Source: Gammaproteobacteria bacterium
GTDB taxonomy: Bacteria > Pseudomonadota > Gammaproteobacteria > Steroidobacterales > GCA-2729495
NCBI GenBank assembly: GCA_030066665.1
Contig: JASJBD010000001.1
Span: forward strand, 29,276-93,275
Length of the DNA stretch: 64,000 bases
Direction: 5' to 3'
Below are positions 27,248 through 36,951 of this stretch, piece by piece (the stretch's first letter is position 1; each line of letters opens with the position of its first letter). The notes beneath the pieces were generated by a model. It ran no database searches, was not told where the DNA came from, and worked only from the letters and a program-made list of their open reading frames with translations. A program made the translations under genes and the position numbers.

Positions 27248-28087
27248 TTACGGGCCGGCTGCGACGGCTGAATGACGGCCGCGTCCGTCGCGCGTGACCG
27301 TGGCCAGTGAGCACTCCGGATCGTGCTCAAAGAAGAGCTTGAGCTTCAGCTCGATCACCAGTTCGAGAATCCGCTGCTTTTCGTCGATGAGCAGCTCCGG
27401 GTTCCGGTCGTAGCCCATCGTGACCGGCAAATGTACCCAGGGCCGGCCCGGCATCAGGTCGGAACAGAACAGGACCCCGCCCTTGCCGCCAATCTGCGCC
27501 ATCATCAGCCCGGGCGTGTGACCATCGCTGTAATGAAAGCGCACCGCATCGCCGAGACTGATGGCGTGTTCGCCCTCGACAAGTTCAAGCCGGCCACTGT
27601 CCAGCAGCAGCTGCGGCAGCGCGGGAATGAATGATGCGCGGTCGCGCGGATGCGGTTGGCGCGCGCGTTCGAACGCTTCCGTGCCGACGAGAATGCGGGC
27701 GTTCGGAAACAACAGGCTCGGTTCCCGTCCCTCGCGATAGGGCGCCAACAAGCCGCCCGCATGATCGAAGTGCAGGTGACTCAACACCACCAGGTCGATT
27801 TCGTCGTGTGACGTGCCAGCATCCTGCAGCGAGCCCAGCAGCACGTGCTCGTCCTGGTAGACACCGAAACGTTCGCGCAATTTGGGCTCGAAAAAAATGC
27901 CGATTCCCGTTTCGAACAGCACCGATTGACCATTCAGATCCGGCACATAAAGACCACGAGTTGCCAGTTCCACGCGGTTGTGCTCGTCCGGTGCCAACCA
28001 CTGCGACCACAGCGCACGTGGCACATTACCGAACATGGCGCCGCCATCGAGGCGCTGGTGATTTCCTTCGACGCTAACGAAATTCAT
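27248..28087 (-). CDS. Metallo-beta-lactamase fold hydrolase
   Basis: [23 protein letters not shown]. Confidence 0.88.
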   Translation of the reverse strand: MNFVSVEGNHQRLDGGAMFGNVPRALWSQWLAPDEHNRVELATRGLYVPDLNGQSVLFETGIGIFFEPKLRERFGVYQDEHVLLGSLQDAGTSHDEIDLVVLSHLHFDHAGGLLAPYREGREPSLLFPNARILVGTEAFERARQPHPRDRASFIPALPQLLLDSGRLELVEGEHAISLGDAVRFHYSDGHTPGLMMAQIGGKGGVLFCSDLMPGRPWVHLPVTMGYDRNPELLIDEKQRILELVIELKLKLFFEHDPECSLATVTRDGRGRHSAVAAGP

Positions 28088-28090
28088 CCG

Positions 28091-28783
28091 TTACAGGCTG
28101 TCGTCCACCGCGTGAAACGTCTGGTTCAGGCACGACGCATTGTTAAGGCACTGCATCGTGAGCGCGGCGAGGTCCGGCCGCGTGATCGATGCGAGCACGG
28201 TATCGTCCTCGGTGAGCCGCGCCGTGCCGGTTGCCGGCGTGCCATCGCGCAGGATGCGACCATTGCGAATGATGGTGTAATTCATGCCACTGGCTCGCAG
28301 CATATCCTCCGCCACACCCTTGTCACGCAGTGTCTGCTGCATGCTCCCGAACGGCACGTCGGGGAAGTTCTCGATATTGTCGCCGGCACCAACGGAGCCG
28401 TGCAGGATAAATTGCTGCACTTTGCTCTCGGCCAGTGCCGCCAGGATATTGCCCATCGCGACGTCGTAGAAATTCTCCTGGCTGCGATCCTTTGCGGATG
28501 CGTCGATCACGTAGCGAAACGGCTGACCGCTTATCGCGGCCGACACGCTCTCACCATCCAGCAAATCACCGACAACGTAGTCGACATCCAGGCCCTCCAG
28601 TCGGGCGCGATCGGACGTCGGCCGCACGAAGACGGTGACCGCGTAGCCCCCGTCGACGAGCAGCTGCACAATCGGCGCGCCAAGGCGGCCAGTGCCACCG
28701 AATACCAGAGCCTTGTCAGCGTTGTCCGCTACGGTTGCGGGCATGGCGAGGAGCCCGAGAAGACAGGCGGTAAATCGAAACAC
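28091..28783 (-). CDS. Secreted NAD(P)-binding NmrA/SDR_a5-like protein
   Basis: Signal peptide; ALVFGGTGRLGAPIVQLLVDGGYAVTVFVR. Confidence 0.75.
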   Translation of the reverse strand: MFRFTACLLGLLAMPATVADNADKALVFGGTGRLGAPIVQLLVDGGYAVTVFVRPTSDRARLEGLDVDYVVGDLLDGESVSAAISGQPFRYVIDASAKDRSQENFYDVAMGNILAALAESKVQQFILHGSVGAGDNIENFPDVPFGSMQQTLRDKGVAEDMLRASGMNYTIIRNGRILRDGTPATGTARLTEDDTVLASITRPDLAALTMQCLNNASCLNQTFHAVDDSL

Positions 28784-28842
28784 GCGGGAATTCTAACCGG
28801 AACCAATGCCAGGTGCCGGCGGGGACGACGCGTAGGGTCGTA

Positions 28843-29565
28843 TCAGCGGGCGCGTCGGCCAAACCAGCCCAGCAAGCCCAGCCCGCTCGCAAATAACCAG
28901 GCGGCCGCGGGAACCGGAATTGGGGCAACGTCGAAAATAATGGCGCGGAAGTCGTTGAACTGCTCCGGATTCGTGGCCGTATTGAAAGCACGAAAGCCGA
29001 TGCCAGCGCCCACGAAATCATCGAGGTCGGGAATAGTCTCGGGTGGGTCGGTATTGGGGATATTGCCGCCGACGAACGCGAGGTTCAGGCCCCAACGACG
29101 GTCGGAGCCGGGCGGGCCCGCCGCGCCGGCGCTGAAGCCGTAGCCGTCCCAGACGCCGAGCAGCGGATTTACTTCCTCGAAGGGCACCGTGCTGACAATG
29201 ATGCCGCCGTCAGTCAGCCCGCCGCCGGACTCCAGTGTCTGGCCTTCAACGTCGATACTGGCAAACGTAACACCGCCGGAATAGACGAGATCCTCCGCGC
29301 GTTCGTTCGGGAAACAACAGGGCACACCCGGCCCCAGGGTTTCCGGGTCGAATGTCAGCACGATCGTCACGACTTGCTCCAGCGCGGGCGTCGTCGGGAA
29401 AAATGCATCCAGGTAGCCATCGGTGTTGTTGACCCGATCGATTTCCGCAATCGCGCGGAATGTGACCGGGACAGCGGTCGCCGCCGGCATCGCGCCGATC
29501 AGGACTACCGCCAGTAATACGCCAACAATTCGCTGGATATAACTCGAGCGCCGGTGGTTATTCAT
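28843..29565 (-). CDS. PEP-CTERM (VPLPA-type) sorting-signal protein
   Basis: C-terminal IPVPAAAWLFASGLGLLGWFGRRAR; signal peptide. Confidence 0.8.
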   Translation of the reverse strand: MNNHRRSSYIQRIVGVLLAVVLIGAMPAATAVPVTFRAIAEIDRVNNTDGYLDAFFPTTPALEQVVTIVLTFDPETLGPGVPCCFPNERAEDLVYSGGVTFASIDVEGQTLESGGGLTDGGIIVSTVPFEEVNPLLGVWDGYGFSAGAAGPPGSDRRWGLNLAFVGGNIPNTDPPETIPDLDDFVGAGIGFRAFNTATNPEQFNDFRAIIFDVAPIPVPAAAWLFASGLGLLGWFGRRAR

Positions 29566-29615
29566 TGCTGACTGGTCCCCTTTGTTGTTGTGCGTGCAGC
29601 GACGAACGACAGACG

Positions 29616-29647
29616 AAAAAAAACGCGAAGCTCCGGCAAGAGCCGGA
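29616..29647 (-). terminator. Candidate intrinsic terminator for the upstream - strand gene
   Basis: On the - strand: TCCGGC-TCTT-GCCGGA, then an 8-nt spacer, then T8. The spacer makes this imperfect. Confidence 0.35.
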
Positions 29648-29679
29648 ACGGCGCGTCATCTGGCAATTATTCGACCACA

Positions 29680-29709
29680 GGGTCGCAGGCATTGCAAACC
29701 TGCTGACCC
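29680..29709. repeat. REP-like imperfect inverted repeat (GGGTCGCAGG...CCTGCTGACCC)
   Basis: Inverted arms with one bulge in an intergenic region. Confidence 0.35.
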
Positions 29710-29731
29710 CGTGACAATTCAGGATTTGAAA

Positions 29732-30424
29732 CTACTGCGGCGTTACCGGCGCGTCGTCAGCCGTAGTCATGACGGTGCCCGGCTCCATTGCCCCGGTCGC
29801 CAGGGCCTTCATGTACGCCACGGTCGGGATGTGGCAATAGCTCTGGCCCTGAAACGCCTCCGGCAGCATCCACGTCATCCAGCTGTCGTAGTCCTGGTAC
29901 AGGCCCGGTGAGTTGAAGTGAACCTTGCCGTCATCGCCAATAAAGCTCAGCTGAAAATCGGCCAGGTAGTTACGCCCGGTCATGAACGGCTCGTTGTCGT
30001 CCACGACGAATGCCGCTGCCCTGGCTGCCGCTGCCGGATCCACGCCTTGTAGTTCGGCGACGGCCTGCGCCTGCGCGCGCCGAGTGATTTCCGGGCAATA
30101 CTGTTGCTTACCCGCGGCGTTTTCCCCGAACGCGTCCCGCAGGTGAGCGGCTGTTTTCACTTTGCATGAAACCATGACGGGCATTTGTCCCTGGTACGTC
30201 ACAACCTGGAAAATCTCGAGAGGGTCGACCATCGGCTTGGAGGCCCGGTAAGCCGGCATGTCGCTGAAAACCGTGTTTTGCCCATCGATCGCAGTGTCGG
30301 CCAGGATTTTTTGCACCGCGACGCAGAATTCGTCGGAATCGGGCGCCGGCAACTGGGCGGCAGCGGTAGTCGACCAGAGGGCGAGCGGCACGAATGCCAG
30401 CAGGCAGCGCGTTATTATTGTCAT
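29732..30424 (-). CDS. Secreted unknown-domain protein, homologous to the N-terminal half of the 7046-8668 protein
   Basis: Signal peptide; FCVAVQKILADTAIDGQ, MVSCKVKTAAHLRDAFGENAAG, VVDDNEPFMTGRNYLADFQLSFIGDDGKVHF and SYCHIPTVAYMKALATGAMEPG each have a counterpart in the 7046 ORF. Confidence 0.8.
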   Translation of the reverse strand: MTIITRCLLAFVPLALWSTTAAAQLPAPDSDEFCVAVQKILADTAIDGQNTVFSDMPAYRASKPMVDPLEIFQVVTYQGQMPVMVSCKVKTAAHLRDAFGENAAGKQQYCPEITRRAQAQAVAELQGVDPAAAARAAAFVVDDNEPFMTGRNYLADFQLSFIGDDGKVHFNSPGLYQDYDSWMTWMLPEAFQGQSYCHIPTVAYMKALATGAMEPGTVMTTADDAPVTPQ

Positions 30425-30466
30425 GGCATTTCCTTTGACGTACCCCGTAGAACCGGAGCGAGTGTA

Positions 30467-31426
30467 ATGCGCTGTGAACCAGGCACAATACCCCGATCTG
30501 CCCGCGTGCGGCAGTTGGCCATGGCGCTAGCGGTCTTTTTGCTAACGAGCCTCGTCCTGCTGCCGGCTCAGGCCGACTCCCACGCAAACCGGCTCATCCT
30601 GGTCGCCGGCGCGACCGGTACGCAGGGCGGCGCGGTCGCGCGTGAACTGCTCCGGCGCGGCTACGGGGTCCGCGGCCTGACGCGCGACCCGTCCAGTGAC
30701 AGAGCCGTCGCGCTGACTGAACTTGGCGCCAAAATGGTTGCGGGCAATTTCGACGATCCGGCGTCCCTGCAGTCTGCAATGCGCGGCGCCTACGGCGTAT
30801 TCGCGGTCACGGATTTCTGGGAACACGGCTACGACAAAGAAGTGGCGCACGGCCGTGCGCTCGTTGACGCGGCAGAGAATGCCGGCGTGAAACACTTCGT
30901 CTACACCTCGGTCGCGGGTGCCGATGAAAACACTGGCGTAGCGCACTTCGACAGCAAGTACGACGTGGAGCAATACCTGGCTGCATCCGATCTGACCTGG
31001 AGCGTCATTCGGCCGGTGTCTTTCATGAACAACTGGTACTGGCGCCAGGACGAGATTCGGTCTGGCAGTTACATCGATCCGGCGGAACCGGAACAACGGC
31101 ACCAGTGGATTGCAGCGGCCGACATCGGTTTCTTTGCGGCCGAAGCCTTTGACCAGCCGGAATCCTGGGCCAGACGAGCCGAGGACATTGCCGGTGACGA
31201 ACTGACGCTGGCGGAATTCGCCGCGTTGCTAAGCCGGGTAACTGGCCGTGAAGTACAGCATGAGCAGATCAGCTGGGCCGATTACGAAGCCAAGAATGGC
31301 GAGGACATGACGACCATGCACCGCTGGTTCGCCGAGCACGGCTACTCGGTGGATATTGCCGCGCTCCGCACGCGTTACCCAGGGCTGCAAACCGCGGCGC
31401 AGTTCCTCGAGGCAATGGACTGGTAA
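30467..31426 (+). CDS. Secreted NmrA-like NAD(P)-binding protein
   Basis: Hydrophobic signal segment followed by LILVAGATGTQGGAVARELLRRGYGVRGLTRD; start may be 30467 or 30521. Confidence 0.82.
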   Translation: MRCEPGTIPRSARVRQLAMALAVFLLTSLVLLPAQADSHANRLILVAGATGTQGGAVARELLRRGYGVRGLTRDPSSDRAVALTELGAKMVAGNFDDPASLQSAMRGAYGVFAVTDFWEHGYDKEVAHGRALVDAAENAGVKHFVYTSVAGADENTGVAHFDSKYDVEQYLAASDLTWSVIRPVSFMNNWYWRQDEIRSGSYIDPAEPEQRHQWIAAADIGFFAAEAFDQPESWARRAEDIAGDELTLAEFAALLSRVTGREVQHEQISWADYEAKNGEDMTTMHRWFAEHGYSVDIAALRTRYPGLQTAAQFLEAMDW

Positions 31427-31439
31427 CCGCCGGGCTCGA

Positions 31440-32552
31440 CTATGTCGACCAGGCCTTGACGCGCCGATAGATCACCAGCGATAACGCCCCCAGACCGAAT
31501 AGCAACACGAAGGTCGACACCACGATACCGACCGGCCGCAGGATATACAGCAGGCTCATGATGACGGTCACGACGGCAATGCCCGCCCAGGTCGCGCCGA
31601 GACTGGGATTCGCATCATCACGAAACCGCTGGTGACCGAAGCGCGCCACCAGCACAATCCCCGACAGACCCCCGAGCAGGATTGCCAACAGGTAATCCAG
31701 CAGCACGACCGTGCCCAATAGCGCGCCGATACCGCTCAAATACAGCAGGAAGATAACGACCGGGGTGATTGCCAGCACGGCGAAGCCGACACCGAGCGTC
31801 ATCCAGGGTGTGGACTTCAGCGTCGCGAGGCAATCGGCGCAAATCCCGCGAAACAGTGTATACAACACACCGGCGGCGAAGATGATCCCGAGCAACGCGT
31901 AGATGCGCGACAGGAACCCACGCCGCGGCCGGAAATCCCGCAGGGGCGGCCCCTCGCGGATTTCGCCTGCAATCAGCGCATCGTCGCTGATCCGTGGCTT
32001 GTTCTCACTTCGCCAAACAAGATCACCATTGATCACGGCACCGTCGCCGATCCGAATGCGCTCGCCCCCCAGCTCGACGTCACCATCGACCTGGCCAGAA
32101 AACTCGATGCTCCCACCGACCGCTTTGACTTCACCGCCTATGGTGCCGGCAATATAGACCCGGCCCGCGGCAATCCAGGCCCAGTCCTCGATGCTGCTGC
32201 CCGACTCGATGCGAGCCTCCCCGCCGGCAATCACAGCGTGTCCGGCAACGTTGCCGGACACGGTTACCGTGCGCCCGGCCAAACGGACGTCGTCGGCAAC
32301 CGAACCGCTGACCCTGATCGTGCGCCCGGCAGCGATGACGTCGTTGTCGACCGCACCGGCGACCACCACGGTCTGTCCCGCCAGCACCGCATCGCCGCCA
32401 ATTGCTGCCTGAACCTCGACATCTCCCCCGGCCGCGTAAAGGTCATTGTCCATCGCGTCGCGCACGATCACGCTGCGACCGAATTCCTGCGCCGTAGTAG
32501 TCAACGGCAGCAAGCAGAGCGACAAGAGCAATAGACGGCGGGAGCTGCGCAT
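31440..32552 (-). CDS. Bactofilin-like repeated beta-helix protein with C-terminal transmembrane region
   Basis: Signal peptide; repeated GxTVxVxGxVxxDVxxAG units; several hydrophobic helices at the C-terminus; AAGGAG upstream of ATG 32552. Confidence 0.7.
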   Translation of the reverse strand: MRSSRRLLLLSLCLLPLTTTAQEFGRSVIVRDAMDNDLYAAGGDVEVQAAIGGDAVLAGQTVVVAGAVDNDVIAAGRTIRVSGSVADDVRLAGRTVTVSGNVAGHAVIAGGEARIESGSSIEDWAWIAAGRVYIAGTIGGEVKAVGGSIEFSGQVDGDVELGGERIRIGDGAVINGDLVWRSENKPRISDDALIAGEIREGPPLRDFRPRRGFLSRIYALLGIIFAAGVLYTLFRGICADCLATLKSTPWMTLGVGFAVLAITPVVIFLLYLSGIGALLGTVVLLDYLLAILLGGLSGIVLVARFGHQRFRDDANPSLGATWAGIAVVTVIMSLLYILRPVGIVVSTFVLLFGLGALSLVIYRRVKAWST

Positions 32553-32634
32553 CGGTCGTCTCCTTTTTGTTATTGAGTGCGTCCAGTCACTATACGCGCT
32601 TGCTGTTTGGGCCGAAAGCGACCCTCTGGCGAGG

Positions 32635-33603
32635 CTATAGCGTCGGTATCCAGTCGCGCAGCGCCCGCCCAATAGCCTCTCCTGACACCTCCTGCACGAA
32701 GTGTCCACCGTAGACGCGGACCGTCTTCTGATTCGGCAACCGGCGCGCGAACGACAACAGTTCCTTGACGCTGAAAATAATTCCCGGCACGGCCTGCACG
32801 AATAGCTTGGGGACCTCGTTTGTTGCCAGCCAGGCTGAGTAGTCACGAATAATCTTGTCGTTGGCGGCTGGTTCTCCGCCCTGCGGCAATTCGCGGGGCC
32901 AGGAAAGCATGGGTCGGCGACTCTCGCCGGGTTCCAGAAACGGTCGCTGGTATTCCGCTTTGTCGGCGTCGCTAAGGTACAACCCGACTTCGCGCAACAG
33001 GCCTTGCATGAACATGTTGTCCTCCAGGATGGCTTTTTCGCCCCGCTCGGAGCGCAGCATCCGGAAGAACGGACTGGGTTCCGGATCGTATTCAGGATCC
33101 GGCGGCCGCAATAGGGCCTCCATGTACGCAATGCCCCGGACACGGTCGGGATTCAGGGCAGCCCAGTTGAAACCCATCGCCGATCCCCAGTCGTGAATGA
33201 CCAAGACGACGTTATCTTCGATGCCCAGCTTGTCCAGCAGGCCGAACACGTAGTCACGGTGCTGCAGGAATGTGTACGAACGCGGGCCGGCGTCCGGCAG
33301 TTTTTCCGAGTCACCCATGCCGATCATGTCCGGCGCGATGCAACGCCCGAGGTGCTGCACCTGGGGTATGACCTTGCGCCACAAATAGGACGACGTGGGA
33401 TTACCGTGCAGGAATACGATCGGATCGCCGTCGCCGACCTCGTACCAGGCCATTCGTAACCCGTTGATCGTGGTGAAACGTTTGCTAGCCGACCAGGAAC
33501 TCGCCGGAGCCTCGGCACCATTCGCGCGCCCCGTCAAACCGACGGCGGCAGCCGCTGCACCACCCGCAATGAGGCCACGCCGTGACAAGGTCTGCCTGTT
33601 CAT
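32635..33603 (-). CDS. Haloalkane dehalogenase-like alpha/beta hydrolase with Tat-type signal
   Basis: MNRQTLSRRGLIAGGAAAAA; VFLHGNPTSSYLWRKVIP; VLVIHDWGSAMGFNWA (Asp nucleophile, halide-binding Trp/Asn pattern). Confidence 0.8.
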   Translation of the reverse strand: MNRQTLSRRGLIAGGAAAAAVGLTGRANGAEAPASSWSASKRFTTINGLRMAWYEVGDGDPIVFLHGNPTSSYLWRKVIPQVQHLGRCIAPDMIGMGDSEKLPDAGPRSYTFLQHRDYVFGLLDKLGIEDNVVLVIHDWGSAMGFNWAALNPDRVRGIAYMEALLRPPDPEYDPEPSPFFRMLRSERGEKAILEDNMFMQGLLREVGLYLSDADKAEYQRPFLEPGESRRPMLSWPRELPQGGEPAANDKIIRDYSAWLATNEVPKLFVQAVPGIIFSVKELLSFARRLPNQKTVRVYGGHFVQEVSGEAIGRALRDWIPTL

Positions 33604-33650
33604 ATTGCCCTCTCAGTCAGTTGTCGCTCCCCGCCTTGTAAGATACACCC

Positions 33651-34598
33651 ATGTCCGACCCGATCTGCTGGCTAATTGGCCGTCGCGCAATGATCGCCGC
33701 TATTCTCGCGCTGCTCGCCGCATGCGGACCAACGGCGCCGGAGCAACTGCCGGAGAATACGGAACGCGTGGCCGACGACGTGTATTTGTTCCGGCATGGG
33801 GAGCATCGCAGCCTGTTCCTGGTGTCGAACGATGGGGTCATCGTTACGGACCCCCTCAATGCCGCCGCGGCACGAGAGTATCGGCGGGCGATCGCAGCCA
33901 TTACCGATCAGCCGGTGAAATTCGTGGTCTATTCACACTATCACTGGGACCGGGTATCCGGCGCCGAGGTGTTCACCGCGGACGGCGCCCAAGTCATTGC
34001 GCAGGCACGCTGCGGGGCGCGGTTCCGCGACAATCCCAATCCCGCGGTGGTCACGCCGGATACCACCTTCGACGATCGTTACGACGTTACCGTGGGAGAA
34101 CAAACGCTGGAACTGCACTACTTTGGGCCGGCACATGGCGACTGTCTAACAGTGTTTCTCGTCCAGCCAGCCGGTCTAATGCAGATTGTCGATCTGGTCG
34201 AGCCCCCGCACGCGGCGTTTCCACCCGACCCGAATGTACCGTATGTAAAACCGCACAATCTGCGGCAGTTTTTTGCCGCAGTCGAAACGCTGGTGGATGA
34301 CAGGCGCGTTAGCCAGGTGCTGGCCAGCCATGCGAGATTAATCGACGATGGCAGCGGCGGCCAGCAAGTATCGCCCCCGACTGCTCCGGCTGCCATCATC
34401 GCGGATCAGGCGCGGTTTTGGCAGGCAATCTATGCAACTGTTGAATCGGCTAAACGGGAGGGCCACGTTGGCATCGACAGCTTCGTGCGCATGCGCAAGG
34501 TCGACCTGACACCGTTCGAGTCGTTCGACGGCTACTCGAAAGACGACCTGCGAATCATCATGCGGCGGTTCGTCGGCTTCTACGACATGGGTCGCTAG
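33651..34598 (+). CDS. MBL-fold protein with altered metal motif (HYHWDR)
   Basis: VKFVVYSHYHWDRVSGAEVF; FGPAHGDCLTVF; lipobox-like LLAACG. Confidence 0.82.
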   Translation: MSDPICWLIGRRAMIAAILALLAACGPTAPEQLPENTERVADDVYLFRHGEHRSLFLVSNDGVIVTDPLNAAAAREYRRAIAAITDQPVKFVVYSHYHWDRVSGAEVFTADGAQVIAQARCGARFRDNPNPAVVTPDTTFDDRYDVTVGEQTLELHYFGPAHGDCLTVFLVQPAGLMQIVDLVEPPHAAFPPDPNVPYVKPHNLRQFFAAVETLVDDRRVSQVLASHARLIDDGSGGQQVSPPTAPAAIIADQARFWQAIYATVESAKREGHVGIDSFVRMRKVDLTPFESFDGYSKDDLRIIMRRFVGFYDMGR

Positions 34599-34602
34599 CA
34601 AA

Positions 34603-35580
34603 ATGACTATGAAGACACAGGCACTCGTGCTGCTGGCTGGCCTGCTGCTGTCATTGCCAGTGACGGCGCGGACGCCGGCCGACGAAGTGCCCCTGCTGAT
34701 GCCGGGCACCAGGTTTCCATTCAAGCTGTGGGAAACGGAACAGCTTGCCGCTGGACTATATGCGTTCCGGCATTCGTTCTATCGAACGATCTTTCTCGTG
34801 ACCGACGACGGCGTCATCGTCGCCGACCCGCTCAACGACGAAGCCGCGGCGGTCATGCGTAAGGAAATTTCGGCCATCACGGATCAGCCGGTGAAATACG
34901 TCGCCTACTCGCATTCCCACTGGGACCACGCATCCGGCGGCCAGATCTTCAAGGCGGAAGGTGCGCAGGTCGTCGCCCAGGCCGGCTGTGCAGCGAACAT
35001 GCGTGAAAACCCGCATCCGAACGTCGTGCCACCGGACGTTACATTCGACGACTATCACCAGATCTCACTTGGCGATCATTCGTTGGAGATGTTCTATTTC
35101 GGCCCGTCTCACGATAACTGTCTGGCAGTGATCGTGGCCAACCCGGCGAATATGCTGTTCCTGGTCGACGTTTCGAATCCGCCGGACGGCTGGGCCATGT
35201 TCTACAACCCCGCGCTGTCCGAGGAACGGCCCTGGCATATGGTGAAATTTCTGACGCGCGTGACTGAATTGATCGACGAACGTGGTATCGAAACCATCAT
35301 CGGCGGGCATATGGGAGGCTCATTTGATCCGGTTACAAACCGCCCGACGATTGTTAAGGCGACCAGCGCGCCGGCAACGATTGTGCGCGACCGGCTGGCA
35401 TTCTGGACCGCCATCATCGAATTGCCCAGGGCCGAACTGGCGGCCGGCACGCCGCCGGAAGAAGTGCCCGACCGGATCGTCGAAAAGGGCTTGCTGGCGG
35501 ACCGCATCAGCGGCTACGACCCAAAGAAGATGCATATTCTGATGCGCCGCCTGACGAGTCTCGCCATTACCGGTGAATAA
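34603..35580 (+). CDS. MBL-fold hydrolase, paralog of the preceding gene
   Basis: VKYVAYSHSHWDHASGGQIF; FGPSHDNCLAVI; signal peptide. Confidence 0.87.
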   Translation: MTMKTQALVLLAGLLLSLPVTARTPADEVPLLMPGTRFPFKLWETEQLAAGLYAFRHSFYRTIFLVTDDGVIVADPLNDEAAAVMRKEISAITDQPVKYVAYSHSHWDHASGGQIFKAEGAQVVAQAGCAANMRENPHPNVVPPDVTFDDYHQISLGDHSLEMFYFGPSHDNCLAVIVANPANMLFLVDVSNPPDGWAMFYNPALSEERPWHMVKFLTRVTELIDERGIETIIGGHMGGSFDPVTNRPTIVKATSAPATIVRDRLAFWTAIIELPRAELAAGTPPEEVPDRIVEKGLLADRISGYDPKKMHILMRRLTSLAITGE

Positions 35581-35589
35581 AGCCTCGGC

Positions 35590-36951
35590 ATGACAACCGG
35601 CTTCATTCGCGTCCTGAAACGTCGCGAGGTCATCACGCTGTCCTTTGGCGCGATGATCGGCTGGAGCTGGGTGCTGCTCACCGGTGACTGGCTGACCATG
35701 GCCGGCACCATCGGCACGCTGGCCGCCTTCGTTATCGGCGGCACCGCCGTGATCTTCATCGGCCTGACCTATGCTGAGCTTGCGGCGGCGATGCCCAAAG
35801 CCGGCGGCGAACATGTGTACACGAAACGCGCGTTCGGCATCAATGGATCTTTTGTCTGCACCTGGGCCCTGATGCTGGGCTACCTGTCGGTACCCATGTT
35901 CGAATCCGTCGCCCTGCCGGTCGCCGCGGAATATCTGTTCCCGAATATGAAGACCGGGTTCCTGTGGCGCGTTGGCAATTCGGATGTGTACGCCAGTTTC
36001 GTCGCGGTGGGGATGGCCAGCGCGGCGCTGATGACCGTGATCAATGTTCTCGGCATTCGCACCGCCGCTTTCATTCAGGTCATCGTCACCGCGCTTTTTT
36101 TCGTCATCGGTCTGTTTTTCCTGACCGGTGCATTTGTGAACGGCAGCGCCGCCAATACCGAACCGCTGGTCGTTGGCGGGATCTCGGGCATGCTTGGCGT
36201 GCTCATCATGGTGCCGACGCTGCTGGTCGGCTTCGACGTCATTCCGCAGTCCGCCGAGGAGATCAATCTGCCGTTCCAGGAGATCGGCAAATGGCTGGTG
36301 GTATCGGTCGGGCTGGCCGTATTGTGGTATCTCGTGGTATCACTCGGCGTGGCCCTGGCGCTCCCGCCTGGTGCGCGTGAAAGCTCGACGATGGCGACGG
36401 CCGACGCGACCGCGGCCGCGTGGGGCGGGCAATGGGCCGGCAACCTGCTGGTCATCGGCGGCATCGGCGGCATCCTGACGAGCTGGAATGCGTTCATCGT
36501 CGGCGGCAGCCGGGTGTTGTACGCGCTCGCGCGCTCCGGCATGTTGCCGCCGGCATTTGCCGAGTTGCATCCGCGTTTCCACACACCACACTGGGCCATT
36601 CTCTTTATCGGTGTGCTGTCCGCCATCTCACCCTTCTTCGGGCGCACGATCCTTATCTGGCTGATTGATGCCGGCAGCTTTGCGATCGTGATCGCTTACG
36701 GCATGGTTGCAGCGGCGTTTCTCGTCCTGCGCGCGAACGAACCCGACATGCCACGTCCGTTTCGCGTGCGCAACGGCAACGCCATCGGCTGGACGGCGCT
36801 GGTACTCGCGCTTGGCCTGTTCACGCTGTACCTGCCATGGAGCCCGGCCGCGCTGGTCTGGCCTTACGAATGGGCCATCGTGCTCGGCTGGGCGGTGATC
36901 GGTGCGTTACTGTATCGGCTGGCTCGAACTCGGTCTGCGGAAAAGCATTAG
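35590..36951 (+). CDS. APC-family amino acid permease
   Basis: About 12 hydrophobic segments; GLTYAELAAAMPKAGGEHVYTKRAFG. Confidence 0.88.
   Translation: MTTGFIRVLKRREVITLSFGAMIGWSWVLLTGDWLTMAGTIGTLAAFVIGGTAVIFIGLTYAELAAAMPKAGGEHVYTKRAFGINGSFVCTWALMLGYLSVPMFESVALPVAAEYLFPNMKTGFLWRVGNSDVYASFVAVGMASAALMTVINVLGIRTAAFIQVIVTALFFVIGLFFLTGAFVNGSAANTEPLVVGGISGMLGVLIMVPTLLVGFDVIPQSAEEINLPFQEIGKWLVVSVGLAVLWYLVVSLGVALALPPGARESSTMATADATAAAWGGQWAGNLLVIGGIGGILTSWNAFIVGGSRVLYALARSGMLPPAFAELHPRFHTPHWAILFIGVLSAISPFFGRTILIWLIDAGSFAIVIAYGMVAAAFLVLRANEPDMPRPFRVRNGNAIGWTALVLALGLFTLYLPWSPAALVWPYEWAIVLGWAVIGALLYRLARTRSAEKH

Noticed and set aside
29616-29647. Strong rho-independent terminator
   Set aside because: Kept only at low confidence: the T-tract is separated from the short stem by about 8 nt.
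32553-33143. N-terminal extension of the bactofilin-like ORF
   Set aside because: Overlaps the dehalogenase-like gene out of frame; a signal peptide and RBS mark the real start at 32552.
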